Part shown: positions 8,654-16,994 of the stretch, piece by piece
Numbering within the stretch: the stretch's first letter is position 1
Layout: the number at the start of each line of letters is the position of its first letter
Source of the DNA: SXXZ01 sp041177965
Lineage (GTDB): Bacteria > Verrucomicrobiota > Verrucomicrobiia > Limisphaerales > UBA9464
Reading direction: 5' to 3'
DNA: 64,000 nt
Assembly: GCA_041177965.1 (NCBI GenBank)
Contig: JBEGWF010000132.1
Coordinates: forward strand, 26,678-90,677
Made by a program: the position numbers and the translations under genes
Notes under the pieces: generated by a model
The model's input: the letters and a program-made list of their open reading frames with translations, nothing else
What the model was told of the DNA's origin: nothing
Databases searched by the model: none

Positions 8654-9550
8654 ATGAAGCCAGATCCCAAGCGACGGTCGGTGACCCTCGGTCTACTCCA
8701 GCACGCCTGCGGGCCGGATCCCGACGCGAACCTGGAGGTGTGCCTGGAGGCGGCGAGGCGGGCGGCCCGCGACGGGGCCCAGATCCTGTGCACGCAGGAA
8801 CTGGTGCGCTCCCAATACTTCTGCCAATCCGAGGAGCACCGGTATTTCGATCTCGCCGAACCCATCCCGGGTCCAAGCACGAGGGCCTTCCAGCAACTGG
8901 CCAAGGAACTCGGGGTCGTGGTGGTCGCATCGCTGTTCGAGAAGCGGGCGGAGGGACTTTATCACAACACCGCGGTGATCATCGACGCCGACGGGTCCCT
9001 GCTCGGGATCTACCGCAAGATGCACATTCCGGACGATCCGCTCTTCTACGAGAAATTCTACTTCACCCCGGGCGACACGGGCTTCCGGACCTGGGACACG
9101 CGCTTCGGCCGCATCGGGGTGCTGGTGTGCTGGGATCAATGGTATCCCGAGGCCGCCCGGCTCACGGCGATGAGCGGTGCGGAGATCCTGTTCTATCCCA
9201 CGGCCATCGGGTGGCACCCCTCCGAGAAGTCCGAATACGGGGTGAACCAGCACGGGGCATGGGAGACCATCCAGCGGTCCCACGCCATCGCCAATGGATG
9301 CTATGTCGCCGCCGTCAATCGGATCGGGCTGGAGCAACCGGTCGGGGGCGACGGTCTCGAATTCTGGGGACAGAGCTTCGTGGCCGGGACCAGCGGCCAA
9401 CTGCTGGGCAAGGCGTCGGCGGATCGGCCGGAGAACCTACTGGTCACGGTGGACCTGTCGAAGGTCGACGTCACCCGCACGCACTGGCCCTTCCTGCGCG
9501 ACCGGCGCATCGACGCCTATGGCGACCTCACCCGACGCTACCGGGATTGA
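8654..9550 (+). CDS. aguB: N-carbamoylputrescine amidase-like carbon-nitrogen hydrolase
   Basis: Nitrilase-superfamily enzyme of 298 residues that would hydrolyse N-carbamoylputrescine to putrescine, CO2 and ammonia in the arginine-agmatine route to polyamines. The catalytic triad is visible: Glu in CTQELVRSQYF, Lys in YRKMHIPDDP and Cys in VLVCWDQWYPEAARL. The segments EKFYFTPGD and EYGVNQHGAWETIQRSH closely match the AguB subgroup. The start MKPDPKRR is used; upstream in-frame codons lack homology. No agmatine deiminase (AguA) is in the window. Its end overlaps the following SDR gene by 32 bases. Confidence 0.87.
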   Translation: MKPDPKRRSVTLGLLQHACGPDPDANLEVCLEAARRAARDGAQILCTQELVRSQYFCQSEEHRYFDLAEPIPGPSTRAFQQLAKELGVVVVASLFEKRAEGLYHNTAVIIDADGSLLGIYRKMHIPDDPLFYEKFYFTPGDTGFRTWDTRFGRIGVLVCWDQWYPEAARLTAMSGAEILFYPTAIGWHPSEKSEYGVNQHGAWETIQRSHAIANGCYVAAVNRIGLEQPVGGDGLEFWGQSFVAGTSGQLLGKASADRPENLLVTVDLSKVDVTRTHWPFLRDRRIDAYGDLTRRYRD

Positions 9551-10391
9551 TCCCTCCCAGGCGGAGAGGCTGGCGGGCCGTTGCCTGGTGATCATCGGCG
9601 GCACCCAGGGTCTCGGAGCCTCCGCGGCTCGTGCTTGCCTCCGCGAGGGGGCGAAACTGGTGGTCGTCGGCTTGGATCCCCTGCCAGCGGGGCAACCGTG
9701 GCTCGAGTCGGGAGATCGCCTCGAGGTGATCGTGGGCGATGCGAGGGAACCCGGGACCGCCGAGCGGGCCATCGAAGCCTGCGTCCGCAGATTCGGGGGG
9801 TTCCACGGTCTGTACCATGTGGCGGGAGGCAGCGGGAGGATGTGGGGCGACGGCCCGCTGCATGCCATCCCGCCGGAGGGTTGGCGTCAGACCCTCGATC
9901 TGAACCTGAACACGGCGTTCCTCTCCAACCGCGCCGCGATCCGGTGGTTCCTCGATCGACGACAGCCCGGATGCGTCCTGAACTGCGGCTCGGTGCTTGC
10001 CGAATCCCCTTCCCCGGCGCTGTTCGGCACGGTCGCCTACGCGACCGCGAAGGCTGCGTTGATCGGTCTCACCCGGGCCGCCGCGGCGGCCTACGCCCCG
10101 CACGACATCCGCGTGAACCTGGTGGCACCCGGACTCACCGCGACCCCCATGTCGCGCCGGGCCCAGGCCGATCCATCGATCCAAGGGTTCATCGCCCGGA
10201 AGCAACCGCTGGACGGCGGGCGGATGGGGCGACCGGAAGACCTCGACGACACCGTGGTGTGGCTCCTTTCGGAGGGCAGCCGATTCGTCACCGGACAGGT
10301 CGTCGCCATCGACGGGGGGTGGTCGGTCACCGAAGCGTCCCCTTTGCCCATGTCCGACACCGGCACCTCGTCCGGCTCCCCACTCCCATGA
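9519..10391 (+). CDS. Short-chain dehydrogenase/reductase
   Basis: Rossmann-fold oxidoreductase of 290 residues. The nucleotide-binding motif is VIIGGTQGLGASAARA (a GGTxGLG variant of TGxxxGxG). The catalytic Tyr-Lys pair is in AYATAKAALIGLTRAAA, with a Ser in NCGSVLAE. The C-terminus has the classical DIRVNLVAPG and GQVVAIDGGWS motifs. The ATG at 9519 is the only good start, giving a 32-base overlap with the amidase gene; its stop overlaps the ROK start (ATGA). Substrate unknown; the tight packing suggests a joint pathway with its neighbours, which is inference. Confidence 0.88.
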   Translation: MATSPDATGIDPSQAERLAGRCLVIIGGTQGLGASAARACLREGAKLVVVGLDPLPAGQPWLESGDRLEVIVGDAREPGTAERAIEACVRRFGGFHGLYHVAGGSGRMWGDGPLHAIPPEGWRQTLDLNLNTAFLSNRAAIRWFLDRRQPGCVLNCGSVLAESPSPALFGTVAYATAKAALIGLTRAAAAAYAPHDIRVNLVAPGLTATPMSRRAQADPSIQGFIARKQPLDGGRMGRPEDLDDTVVWLLSEGSRFVTGQVVAIDGGWSVTEASPLPMSDTGTSSGSPLP

Positions 10392-11314
10392 ACCCCATCC
10401 CGAAGGATCCGAGATATTTCCTGGGAATCGATCTGGGAGGTTCCCGCATCAAATCGGTCGTGGTGACCGACGACGGTTCGGTGCTCGAGGAGCACACGCT
10501 GCCCTTCGAAGATTCCGGGATGCAGTGGGCGGCGCGGATCCGAGAGCTGGTGATCGGACTGGAGCTCCGGCGAGGCAGACCGGAGGCGATCGGCCTCTGC
10601 GCCCCCGGCCTCGCATCGCGGGATGGACGATGCATCGTCCACATGCCGGGCCGCCTGCACGGGCTCGAGGGATTGGATTGGAGGGATTTCCTCGGACATC
10701 CAGGGCCCCTCTCCGTGCTGAACGACGCCCATGCCGCGCTGCTGGGTGAAGCATGGATCGGGGCGGCACAGGGTCTCCGACAGGTCGTGATGCTGACGTT
10801 GGGCACCGGAGTCGGCGGGGCCGCCCTCGTGGACGGACGCCTCCTTCGAGGTCACCTCGGCCGGGCGGGTCATCTGGGGCACATCACCCTCGATTCCCGG
10901 GCCGAGAACGACGACGTCGGTACACCGGGATCGCTGGAGATGGCGATCGGCAACAAGACCGTGCACGCCCGGAGCCACGGACGCTTTTCCTCCACGAGGG
11001 ATCTGGTGGAGGCCGCCCGCCACGGAGATCCGTTGGCGGTGGCCGTTTGGGAGGAATCGGTCCGCGGTCTTGCGGTCGGGATCAACTCGCTGATCAATGC
11101 CCTGGATCCGGAAGCGGTGATCCTCGGGGGCGGAATCGCCCAGGCGGGCCCTTTTCTCTTCGACCGATTGCAGGAGATCCTCGCGCGCCATGAATGGCGT
11201 CCGCTGGGATCCGGGGTACGCATTCTCCCGGCCCGCCTTGGGGAGTTGGCCGGTGCCCACGGAGCGGCGCGTCAGGCGATCAACCTGAGCGACGCGAACC
11301 AACGGGTGGATTAG
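10388..11314 (+). CDS. ROK-family sugar kinase-like protein lacking the zinc motif
   Basis: A 308-residue protein of the ROK (repressor/ORF/kinase) ATPase family. It has the phosphate-1 motif FLGIDLGGSRIKSVVV, the catalytic Asp region LSVLNDAHAALLGE, the phosphate-2 loop MLTLGTGVGGAALVDG, and the adenosine motif AVILGGGIAQAG. After GHLGHITLD, where ROK proteins normally show CxCGxxGCxE, it reads SRAENDDVGTPGSLE with no cysteine, so the structural zinc site is absent. There is no N-terminal DNA-binding domain, so a kinase rather than a repressor is expected. Translationally coupled to the upstream SDR by an ATGA overlap. Confidence 0.87.
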   Translation: MNPIPKDPRYFLGIDLGGSRIKSVVVTDDGSVLEEHTLPFEDSGMQWAARIRELVIGLELRRGRPEAIGLCAPGLASRDGRCIVHMPGRLHGLEGLDWRDFLGHPGPLSVLNDAHAALLGEAWIGAAQGLRQVVMLTLGTGVGGAALVDGRLLRGHLGRAGHLGHITLDSRAENDDVGTPGSLEMAIGNKTVHARSHGRFSSTRDLVEAARHGDPLAVAVWEESVRGLAVGINSLINALDPEAVILGGGIAQAGPFLFDRLQEILARHEWRPLGSGVRILPARLGELAGAHGAARQAINLSDANQRVD

Positions 11315-11507
11315 ACCCGACGCCTCTGCGACGCCCACGCCTGAGGCCGTCGGCGGCAAACACGGGGAGCAACTCCAGGGATCGAAGCGCCTCCGAAGCT
11401 TTGATGGTTGGGACCCACCCGAAGTCCAGACTTCCCTGCCCCTGGGCACCCGTCTGGAACCTGCTGGTGGAGCAAGGTCGTCCGGCAGTGCCAAAAACCG
11501 GCCCATG

Positions 11508-11540
11508 AAAAAAGCCACCTTGGTTTCCCAAGGTGGCTTT
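11508..11540 (-). terminator. Strong terminator of the PEP-CTERM gene (possibly bidirectional)
   Basis: A 13-bp perfect stem (11511-11523 with 11528-11540) and 4-base loop is followed on the minus strand by a run of six T (11508-11513). It lies 17 bases past the stop of the minus-strand gene. On the plus strand it has only three T, so termination of the ROK transcript here is less certain. Confidence 0.9.
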
Positions 11541-11557
11541 GAACACTCAAACCAAAA

Positions 11558-12124
11558 TTACTTGCGACGGCGCCAGAGGAGCGCAGCGGCACCGAGGGTG
11601 CCCAGAGCGATCGTGGTCGGCTCGGGGATCACGGGGCCACCACCACCGGCAACCAGACCGAAGGACTTCATGCCCTCCAGACCACCGGGGATCGCCAGGG
11701 GGTCGGTCGGGATGGTGTAGGTGAAGGACTCGGAGAGACCGGTTCCAGCGGCCTTGGCCAGCGCCTGAGCGGCACCGACACCGGCGATGGAGGAGTCCCA
11801 GACAGCCACCTGCAGGGTCACCGTGCTGCCCGGAGCGAACCCGTCGAGGGTCGCGATCGCACCAGGGCCACCCGCGGCAGCCGGATTCCAGGTGCCAGGG
11901 AAGGTGGTGGTGGAGGCGCGGAACGGAGACGGAGCGAAGGACTTGGTCAGAGCGCCCGCGGAGGCACCGTACCAGACCTGAGCCACGAAGCTCGTGCCGG
12001 TGAGGGGCTTGCCCGACGCGTCATTGACCAGAGCCAGACCCCGGTTGTTGAGGTTGATCTGTCCCTGACCGAAGGCCGACACGGCGAGAGCCGAAGCGGC
12101 AACGAGGTAAGCGAACTTGTTCAT
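11558..12124 (-). CDS. PEP-CTERM sorting-signal exported protein
   Basis: A 188-residue secreted protein. It has a signal peptide (MNKFAYLVAASALAVSAFGQ) and a textbook PEP-CTERM tail: VIPEPTTIALGTLGAAALLW followed by RRRK. That tail targets proteins for processing by an exosortase and usually marks exopolysaccharide-associated surface proteins. The mature part is rich in Ala/Gly/Thr with a beta-strand pattern (TVTLQVAVWDSS) and no recognisable domain. It follows the gene at 12146 by 21 bases, so the two are probably co-transcribed and end at the strong terminator at 11508-11540. Confidence 0.9.
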   Translation of the reverse strand: MNKFAYLVAASALAVSAFGQGQINLNNRGLALVNDASGKPLTGTSFVAQVWYGASAGALTKSFAPSPFRASTTTFPGTWNPAAAGGPGAIATLDGFAPGSTVTLQVAVWDSSIAGVGAAQALAKAAGTGLSESFTYTIPTDPLAIPGGLEGMKSFGLVAGGGGPVIPEPTTIALGTLGAAALLWRRRK

Positions 12125-12145
12125 GGTGTTTTCTGTTAGGACTGA

Positions 12146-12754
12146 TTAGTTGACGGAGAAATTCCGGGTGTAGGTACGAGCAGCGCCCTGGAGGAAGAAG
12201 CCCTCACCGACCTTGACGGACGGAGCGGAGGGTTCCCAAGCGCCGTCGACGAACGACTTGGCAGCGAAACCGGAACCGGTCCACTGGAAGACGTTGTCAC
12301 CTTCCTTGGCCGGGAAGCCACCAGCGGCGGCGTCGGTCAGGCTGCCGGCGAGCGGCAGGGGCACAGCGATCAGGTTGTAGCCGGCGGCGATGTTGACGTT
12401 GTTGCTCAGGCTGACCTCACCGATGAGGGTGATGGTGGCCGCGGCAGGCACGTTGATGAAGAAGCCTTCGCCCGGGGAGAGCTTCATGTTGGCGTCGTCC
12501 CAAGCGCCGTCGACGAAGGAGTTCGCGACGTACTTGCCACCGGTGAACTTGTACACCGTGGTGCCCTCGGGGGCATTCAGGACGGTGCCGATGGCGTTGT
12601 TGCCGTTGTTCAGCTGGTTGCCGATCAGGTTGTAGCCCTTGGCGAGGCTCAACCGGACATAACCAACGATGTTCTGGCTGGTCACCTGGGCGGACCCGGA
12701 GACAGCACCGACAGCCGCGACAACAGCGGCCAAGAGGAGCGATTTGGTGTTCAT
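12146..12754 (-). CDS. Exported protein with two internal ~75-residue repeats
   Basis: A 202-residue protein with a clear signal peptide (MNTKSLLLAAVVAAVGAVSG, then SAQ). The mature part consists of two copies of one module at about residues 40-113 and 125-199. Paired motifs are GYNLIGNQL/GYNLIAVPL, YKFTGGKYVANSFVDGAW/FQWTGSGFAAKSFVDGAW and LSPGEGFFINVPAAAT/VKVGEGFFLQGAARTY. I do not recognise a named domain; it resembles small beta-rich surface proteins often found beside PEP-CTERM genes in Verrucomicrobia. First gene of a two-gene unit with the PEP-CTERM protein. Confidence 0.8.
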   Translation of the reverse strand: MNTKSLLLAAVVAAVGAVSGSAQVTSQNIVGYVRLSLAKGYNLIGNQLNNGNNAIGTVLNAPEGTTVYKFTGGKYVANSFVDGAWDDANMKLSPGEGFFINVPAAATITLIGEVSLSNNVNIAAGYNLIAVPLPLAGSLTDAAAGGFPAKEGDNVFQWTGSGFAAKSFVDGAWEPSAPSVKVGEGFFLQGAARTYTRNFSVN

Positions 12755-12798
12755 TGTGGTTTGATTTATTCCGTGTGTGGGGAAGTTCTGTCAGGGCC

Positions 12799-13710
12799 TC
12801 AAGACATCGTCAACGGATTTTTCAAAAAAAATCCCGACTGCCTCTCGGCCGCCGTCACGGTGTTGGCGAGCAGCATGGCGATGGTCATCGGACCAACCCC
12901 TCCGGGATTGGGCGTGATCCAACGGCACCTGGGCTGGACTTCGGAGAAGGCGACATCGCCCACGAGGCGCGTGCCGGACTTGCTGGCCGGATCGGCGATG
13001 CGGTTGACGCCGACGTCGATCACCACCGCTCCATCGCGGACCATGTCGCCGCGCAGGAACTCCGGCACCCCCATCGCGGCGATGATGATGTCGGCCCGAC
13101 GGCAGTGCGAGGCGATGTCTCGGGTGGCACTGTGGCAGACGGTGACCGTGCAATTGGCCCGGGCCGACTTCTGGATGAGAATCGAAGCCATCGGCTTGCC
13201 GACGATGTTGCCACGCCCGAGCACGACCACCTCGGCACCGGGCAGGGGAACACGGCAGCGGACCAGCAATTCATGGACTCCCGCCGGGGTGCAGGGCAGG
13301 AAGCCGCCCTCGTCCCCCAGCAGGAGGCGCCCGACGTTGACCGGATGGAAACCGTCGACGTCCTTCTCCGGCACGACCGATGCGTAGATCGCCGCCGAGT
13401 CGATGTGTCGAGGCAGCGGTGCCTGCACCAGAATGCCGTGGCAGGCAGGGTCGGCGTTCAGTCGATGGATCCGCGTGATCAAGTCGGCCTGCGTGGTCTC
13501 CTCGGGAAGGACGGTGGTGTGCGAAGCGATCCCGAGTTCGCGGGATTTCTTCTCCTTCATCCCCACGTACACCTGCGAGGCGGGATCCTCACCGACGCGG
13601 ATGAAGGCCAAGGCCGGTTGGACTCCGCGATGCTTGAGGGCGGCGACCCGGACGGAGGTCTCCTGGTGGATGTCGGCTGCGATGGCGCGTCCGTCGATGA
13701 GGTTGTTCAT
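12799..13710 (-). CDS. folD: Bifunctional methylenetetrahydrofolate dehydrogenase/cyclohydrolase
   Basis: FolD interconverts methylene-, methenyl- and formyl-tetrahydrofolate using NADP. The 303-residue length fits. Visible motifs: YVGMKEKKSRELGI with the catalytic Lys, GILVQAPLPRHID, FLPCTPAGVHELL, VVLGRGNIVGKPMA for nucleotide binding, and ITPNPGGVGPMTIAMLLANT near the end. The start MNNLIDGRAIAADI is chosen where family homology begins. It lies 32 bases downstream of the SH3 gene on the same strand. Confidence 0.97.
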   Translation of the reverse strand: MNNLIDGRAIAADIHQETSVRVAALKHRGVQPALAFIRVGEDPASQVYVGMKEKKSRELGIASHTTVLPEETTQADLITRIHRLNADPACHGILVQAPLPRHIDSAAIYASVVPEKDVDGFHPVNVGRLLLGDEGGFLPCTPAGVHELLVRCRVPLPGAEVVVLGRGNIVGKPMASILIQKSARANCTVTVCHSATRDIASHCRRADIIIAAMGVPEFLRGDMVRDGAVVIDVGVNRIADPASKSGTRLVGDVAFSEVQPRCRWITPNPGGVGPMTIAMLLANTVTAAERQSGFFLKNPLTMS

Positions 13711-13742
13711 GGGAGGGGCCCCGGACGGGAAGGGATGGACGG

Positions 13743-14723
13743 TCAGCGTGCCGGGGATTCCTCGATGGACTGCACCCTGAGGATGACCTGGGTCCGGAAA
13801 CGGGGGTCGACATACTCCTCGGCCACCACCCGCACCGTCTTGCCCCGGAACGAGGCGATCGGAGTGGCGGGATCCTGGCCCACCAGGAAACCCAGCATCC
13901 CCTCGCCCCGCTGGGGGCTGCGCAACTGGTAGTGGGAGGGAGACTGGGGTTCCAGGCTCCGGGCCACCTTGCCCACACGTGTGACGATGCGGACCTTCTC
14001 CGAGTACTGGATCGACGACTGGGCCGCACCGCCGGAATCGGCCGACGGCTCCGGGGCCTGTGAAGCGATCGGAGCGGACACCACCTGCGGCAAGGATTGC
14101 TCGACCGGTGCCGGGACCGGAGGAACGGGGACAGGAGCGGCGATCGGAGCGGCGACCGGTTTTGCCGGGGCGGTCACGGGCCTGTCGGCCGGGACCGCAT
14201 CCCCCTCGGCCGGGAGGATGCCGCCGGTCTTGGAGGCCGTCACGCGGGTCGCTGGTACGCCGGAAACCTCGACGAATTGCGCCCCCACATAGGCGGAGAA
14301 GCCGGCCGGCGGCTCGACCTGCAACCATCCGTCGGACTCGCGGATCTCCGTCAGGGTGACCCCCTTCTTGAGGACGCCCAGTTCGCCGTAATTCCGGCCG
14401 GGCCCCACCCGCAACTTCGCCTCGGCGGCCTTCACCTGCCGGGAACCGCGGTCGACCAGCGGTCCATAGACCCACACGGCGACCTTGGAAGGCAGAGCGA
14501 TGCGGATGAACCCATCCTTGGCACCCCCCTGTGTCTCCACGGTCTCACCGCGCTTCATCCACGCCAGGACCTCCCCATCGAGCGAGGGCTGGGAGCGGAT
14601 GTTGACCCGGTCCCCGAGGATCATGGCGGTGTCGGCCACCGCGGAGAACGCACAGGCCCACGCGGCGAGGAGGAATCCGGGAAGAAGACGCGCAGAACGG
14701 GACGGGACGGACGGACAATTCAT
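13743..14723 (-). CDS. Exported SH3-domain protein
   Basis: A 326-residue predicted periplasmic or surface protein. A signal peptide (residues 1-31, ending SAVADT) is followed by two bacterial SH3-like repeats: GDRVNIRSQPSLDGEVLAWM at about residue 37, and KLRVGPGRNYGELGVLKKG with SDGWLQVEPPAGFSAYV at about 98. A proline-rich linker (about 175-225) leads to a C-terminal region of unknown fold. Such domains usually bind peptidoglycan or protein ligands. Its ATG overlaps the stop of the pseudouridine synthase gene (ATGA). Function beyond cell-wall binding cannot be stated. Confidence 0.8.
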   Translation of the reverse strand: MNCPSVPSRSARLLPGFLLAAWACAFSAVADTAMILGDRVNIRSQPSLDGEVLAWMKRGETVETQGGAKDGFIRIALPSKVAVWVYGPLVDRGSRQVKAAEAKLRVGPGRNYGELGVLKKGVTLTEIRESDGWLQVEPPAGFSAYVGAQFVEVSGVPATRVTASKTGGILPAEGDAVPADRPVTAPAKPVAAPIAAPVPVPPVPAPVEQSLPQVVSAPIASQAPEPSADSGGAAQSSIQYSEKVRIVTRVGKVARSLEPQSPSHYQLRSPQRGEGMLGFLVGQDPATPIASFRGKTVRVVAEEYVDPRFRTQVILRVQSIEESPAR

Positions 14724-15436
14724 GCTTTGGAAAGCAAGGACCGGATTTCCGTCGGCGTCAATGCGCGCCACTTTCCGAGGGGCAGTTCGCCCAGCTTGAT
14801 GGGCCCGATCTGGGTGCGACGCAGTTCGGCGACGGTGTGGCCCAGCACCTCGAAGAGGCGGCGGATCTCCCGGTTCTTGCCCTGAGCCAGTTCCAGTTCG
14901 ACGACGCTGTGGGAATTGTTCGTGTCGATCAGTCGCGCCCGCTCGGCCTTGAGCATCTCGCCCTCGTGCTCGACCCCCTGGGTGAATCGGGACAGTTGGG
15001 AGGACTCCAGACGCCCCTCGACGACAGCCACGTACCTCTTGCGGACGCCGTAGCGCGGATGGGTGAGCTTCAGGGAGAACTCGCCGTCGTTGGTGAGGAA
15101 GATCAGGCCCTGGCTGTCCCGGTCGAGGCGCCCGACGGTGAACAGGTTCGACCATTCGGCGGGCAGCAGCTGACCCACCACGCGACGGGCCTCCGGATCA
15201 TTGCGGGTGCAGAGGAAACCCGGGGGCTTGTTGAGGGCGATGTAGAGCTTCTTGCGGGCGCGGACAGGACGCCCCTCCACCGCGACGGCATCGTGGAGCG
15301 GATCGACCTTCGAGCCCAGCTCCACGACCACCCGACCGTTGACCGTCACCGCGCCGCGGACGATCAACTGCTCGGAGGCTCGCCTGGAGGCGACCCCGGC
15401 ATCGGCGAGGAATTTCTGGAGTCGGACGGTGGGCAT
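14720..15436 (-). CDS. RsuA/RluB-family rRNA pseudouridine synthase
   Basis: Converts a uridine in ribosomal RNA to pseudouridine. The 238-residue protein has an N-terminal S4 RNA-binding domain (RLQKFLADAGVASRRASEQL, IVRGAVTVNGRVV). The catalytic domain has its Asp in FTVGRLDRDSQGLIFLTNDG. Family hallmarks LNKPPGFLCT and GKNREIRRLFEVLGHTVAEL are present. The start MPTVRLQKF matches the domain boundary. The exact target (16S or 23S) cannot be told from sequence alone; RluB-type 23S modification is likely. Coupled to the downstream SH3 gene by a 4-base overlap. Confidence 0.92.
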   Translation of the reverse strand: MPTVRLQKFLADAGVASRRASEQLIVRGAVTVNGRVVVELGSKVDPLHDAVAVEGRPVRARKKLYIALNKPPGFLCTRNDPEARRVVGQLLPAEWSNLFTVGRLDRDSQGLIFLTNDGEFSLKLTHPRYGVRKRYVAVVEGRLESSQLSRFTQGVEHEGEMLKAERARLIDTNNSHSVVELELAQGKNREIRRLFEVLGHTVAELRRTQIGPIKLGELPLGKWRALTPTEIRSLLSKA

Positions 15437-15442
15437 GGGATC

Positions 15443-15495
15443 AAAAACCGCGACGCCGACCGCGGGTCCATCGTTGTACCCACGATCGGCGTCGC
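15443..15495 (-). terminator. Probable terminator after the small basic protein gene
   Basis: On the minus strand GCGACGCCGA pairs perfectly with TCGGCGTCGC across a 26-base spacer that itself holds GGGT/ACCC. The stem is followed by GG and five T. It sits between the small basic protein gene and the pseudouridine synthase start; the loop is longer than usual. Confidence 0.55.
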
Positions 15496-15572
15496 TGGTC
15501 GTCGGAGATTCCTTCCGGTGGCCGGCACCCGCGGCGATCGCAGGCACCCGTCATCGGCCGGAACCCCGCGGA

Positions 15573-15728
15573 TCACTCCGGCGGACGGGTCTTGCGCAGA
15601 CCGGTCACGCGGTCGCCTTCCTTCCACTGGGAGCGGCTTTTGAGAATGGCGACGCGCTCGAAGCGCTTCAGGACGTTACGTTTTGCCCCGGTGGTGCCGG
15701 AGGCGCGGAGGCTGTTGTGCTGGGACAT
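15573..15728 (-). CDS. Verrucomicrobial/chlamydial small basic protein
   Basis: A 51-residue, highly basic, probably cytoplasmic protein. It begins MSQHNSLRASGTTGAKRN, continues VLKRFERVAILKSRSQWKEG and ends RVTGLRKTRPPE. The composition (many Lys/Arg) and the KRNVLKRFER and QWKEGDRV segments match a short conserved family I know from Chlamydiae and Verrucomicrobia that has been linked to ribosomes or RNA; this match is from memory. It is divergent from the hydrolase gene at 15940 and has its own downstream hairpin. It is easily missed by gene finders because of its length. Confidence 0.8.
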   Translation of the reverse strand: MSQHNSLRASGTTGAKRNVLKRFERVAILKSRSQWKEGDRVTGLRKTRPPE

Positions 15729-15939
15729 AGACTCGGATGGTTCGCGGTGGACGAAGACGGGTCCCCGGATGGGATCGCCTGCCCGCCGCGAGCAGGTGGT
15801 TGTAGCCTCCGGCGACCGACTTGCAAACCGGATTTTTCAGGCGACCGCGGGCGATCCCCGGGATCGAGGCCCCCGGACCAGGGTGCCGGAGCCCATTTTG
15901 CGGGTGCATTGGCGACCCTTCCGGGGAGAGGGTCGGGGC

Positions 15940-16914
15940 ATGCCGCTGGTGGCCCGATCCACGTTCCGTCCCCTGGCCGGGTTCGGGAACCCCCACCTGC
16001 AGACGCTGCTGCCGGCCCTCGTGCGCCGGCCTCCCCCGTTGGACTGGACCCGGGAGCGGATCGGATTGGCCGACGGGGATTTTCTCGATCTGGACTGGCT
16101 CAACGCCGGACCGAGCCGTCTCCTCGTCGTGTCGCACGGGTTGGAGGGGCACTCCCGCCGCCCCTACGTGGCCGGTCTGGCGCGGGCCGCCGCCCGGCGG
16201 GGTTGGGCGGTGCTCGCCTGGAATTTCAGGGGCTGCTCGGGCGAGATCAACCGACTGCCCCGGTTCTACCACAGCGGGGCGTCGGAGGACCTGGCCGAGG
16301 TCGTGACCCATGCCGGTCGATCCGGGCGGTTCCGGGTCATCGCCCTGGCGGGATTCAGCCTCGGGGGGAACATGACCCTGAAATATCTAGGTGAAGGCCG
16401 ACCCTCGACGGTGCCCATCGTCGCGGCCGCGGCCCTGTCGACGCCCTGCGACCTCGCGGCCGCCTCCGCCGCCATGGAGGCGCCCCGGGTCCGCCCCTAC
16501 ATGGCCCGGTTCCAGCGCGACATCCTGAGAAAATGGACACTGAAGCGGGCGCTCTTCCCGGGACTCATCCCGGAAGTGGATCCGCGCCGTCAGCGGACCT
16601 TCCGCCAGATCGACGACACCTTCACCGCCCCGATCCACGGGTTCGCCGACGCCGAGGCGTACTGGAGGGCCTGTTCGGCCAATGCGTTCCTGCCCGCGAT
16701 CCGGGTGCCCGCGTTGGTGCTGAACGCGGCGGACGACCCCTTCCTGGCTCCCGCCTGTTTTCCGGGGGAGTTCGCCGCCCGGAGTCCCTGGGTGCATCTG
16801 GAGACACCGGAACGCGGCGGGCACGTCGGATTCATGGACCGATGGGGATCCCGATCCGATCTCTGGTCCGAGGTCCGGGTCTTGGACTTCCTGGAACCCT
16901 TCTGCCGGGCGTGA
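15940..16914 (+). CDS. YheT-family alpha/beta hydrolase
   Basis: A 324-residue alpha/beta-hydrolase-fold protein. Family markers are FRPLAGFGNPHLQTLLPAL at the N-terminus, VVSHGLEGHSRRPYVAGLA, WNFRGCSGEINRLPRFYHSG, the nucleophile elbow ALAGFSLGGNMTLKYLG, the acid region LVLNAADDPFLAP and the catalytic His in ERGGHVGFMD. The start at 15940 has a GGAGAGGG ribosome site. YheT relatives are esterases of poorly defined substrate. Its TGA overlaps an in-frame GTG of the following propeller gene, so the two may be coupled. Confidence 0.9.
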   Translation: MPLVARSTFRPLAGFGNPHLQTLLPALVRRPPPLDWTRERIGLADGDFLDLDWLNAGPSRLLVVSHGLEGHSRRPYVAGLARAAARRGWAVLAWNFRGCSGEINRLPRFYHSGASEDLAEVVTHAGRSGRFRVIALAGFSLGGNMTLKYLGEGRPSTVPIVAAAALSTPCDLAAASAAMEAPRVRPYMARFQRDILRKWTLKRALFPGLIPEVDPRRQRTFRQIDDTFTAPIHGFADAEAYWRACSANAFLPAIRVPALVLNAADDPFLAPACFPGEFAARSPWVHLETPERGGHVGFMDRWGSRSDLWSEVRVLDFLEPFCRA

Positions 16915-16994
16915 GGTCCGCCGAGGGACCGACCGCGGAAGCGGTTCCCGCGAAGAGGGCTTGCCAATCGCCCGACATCGTCCATCAACGCCCT

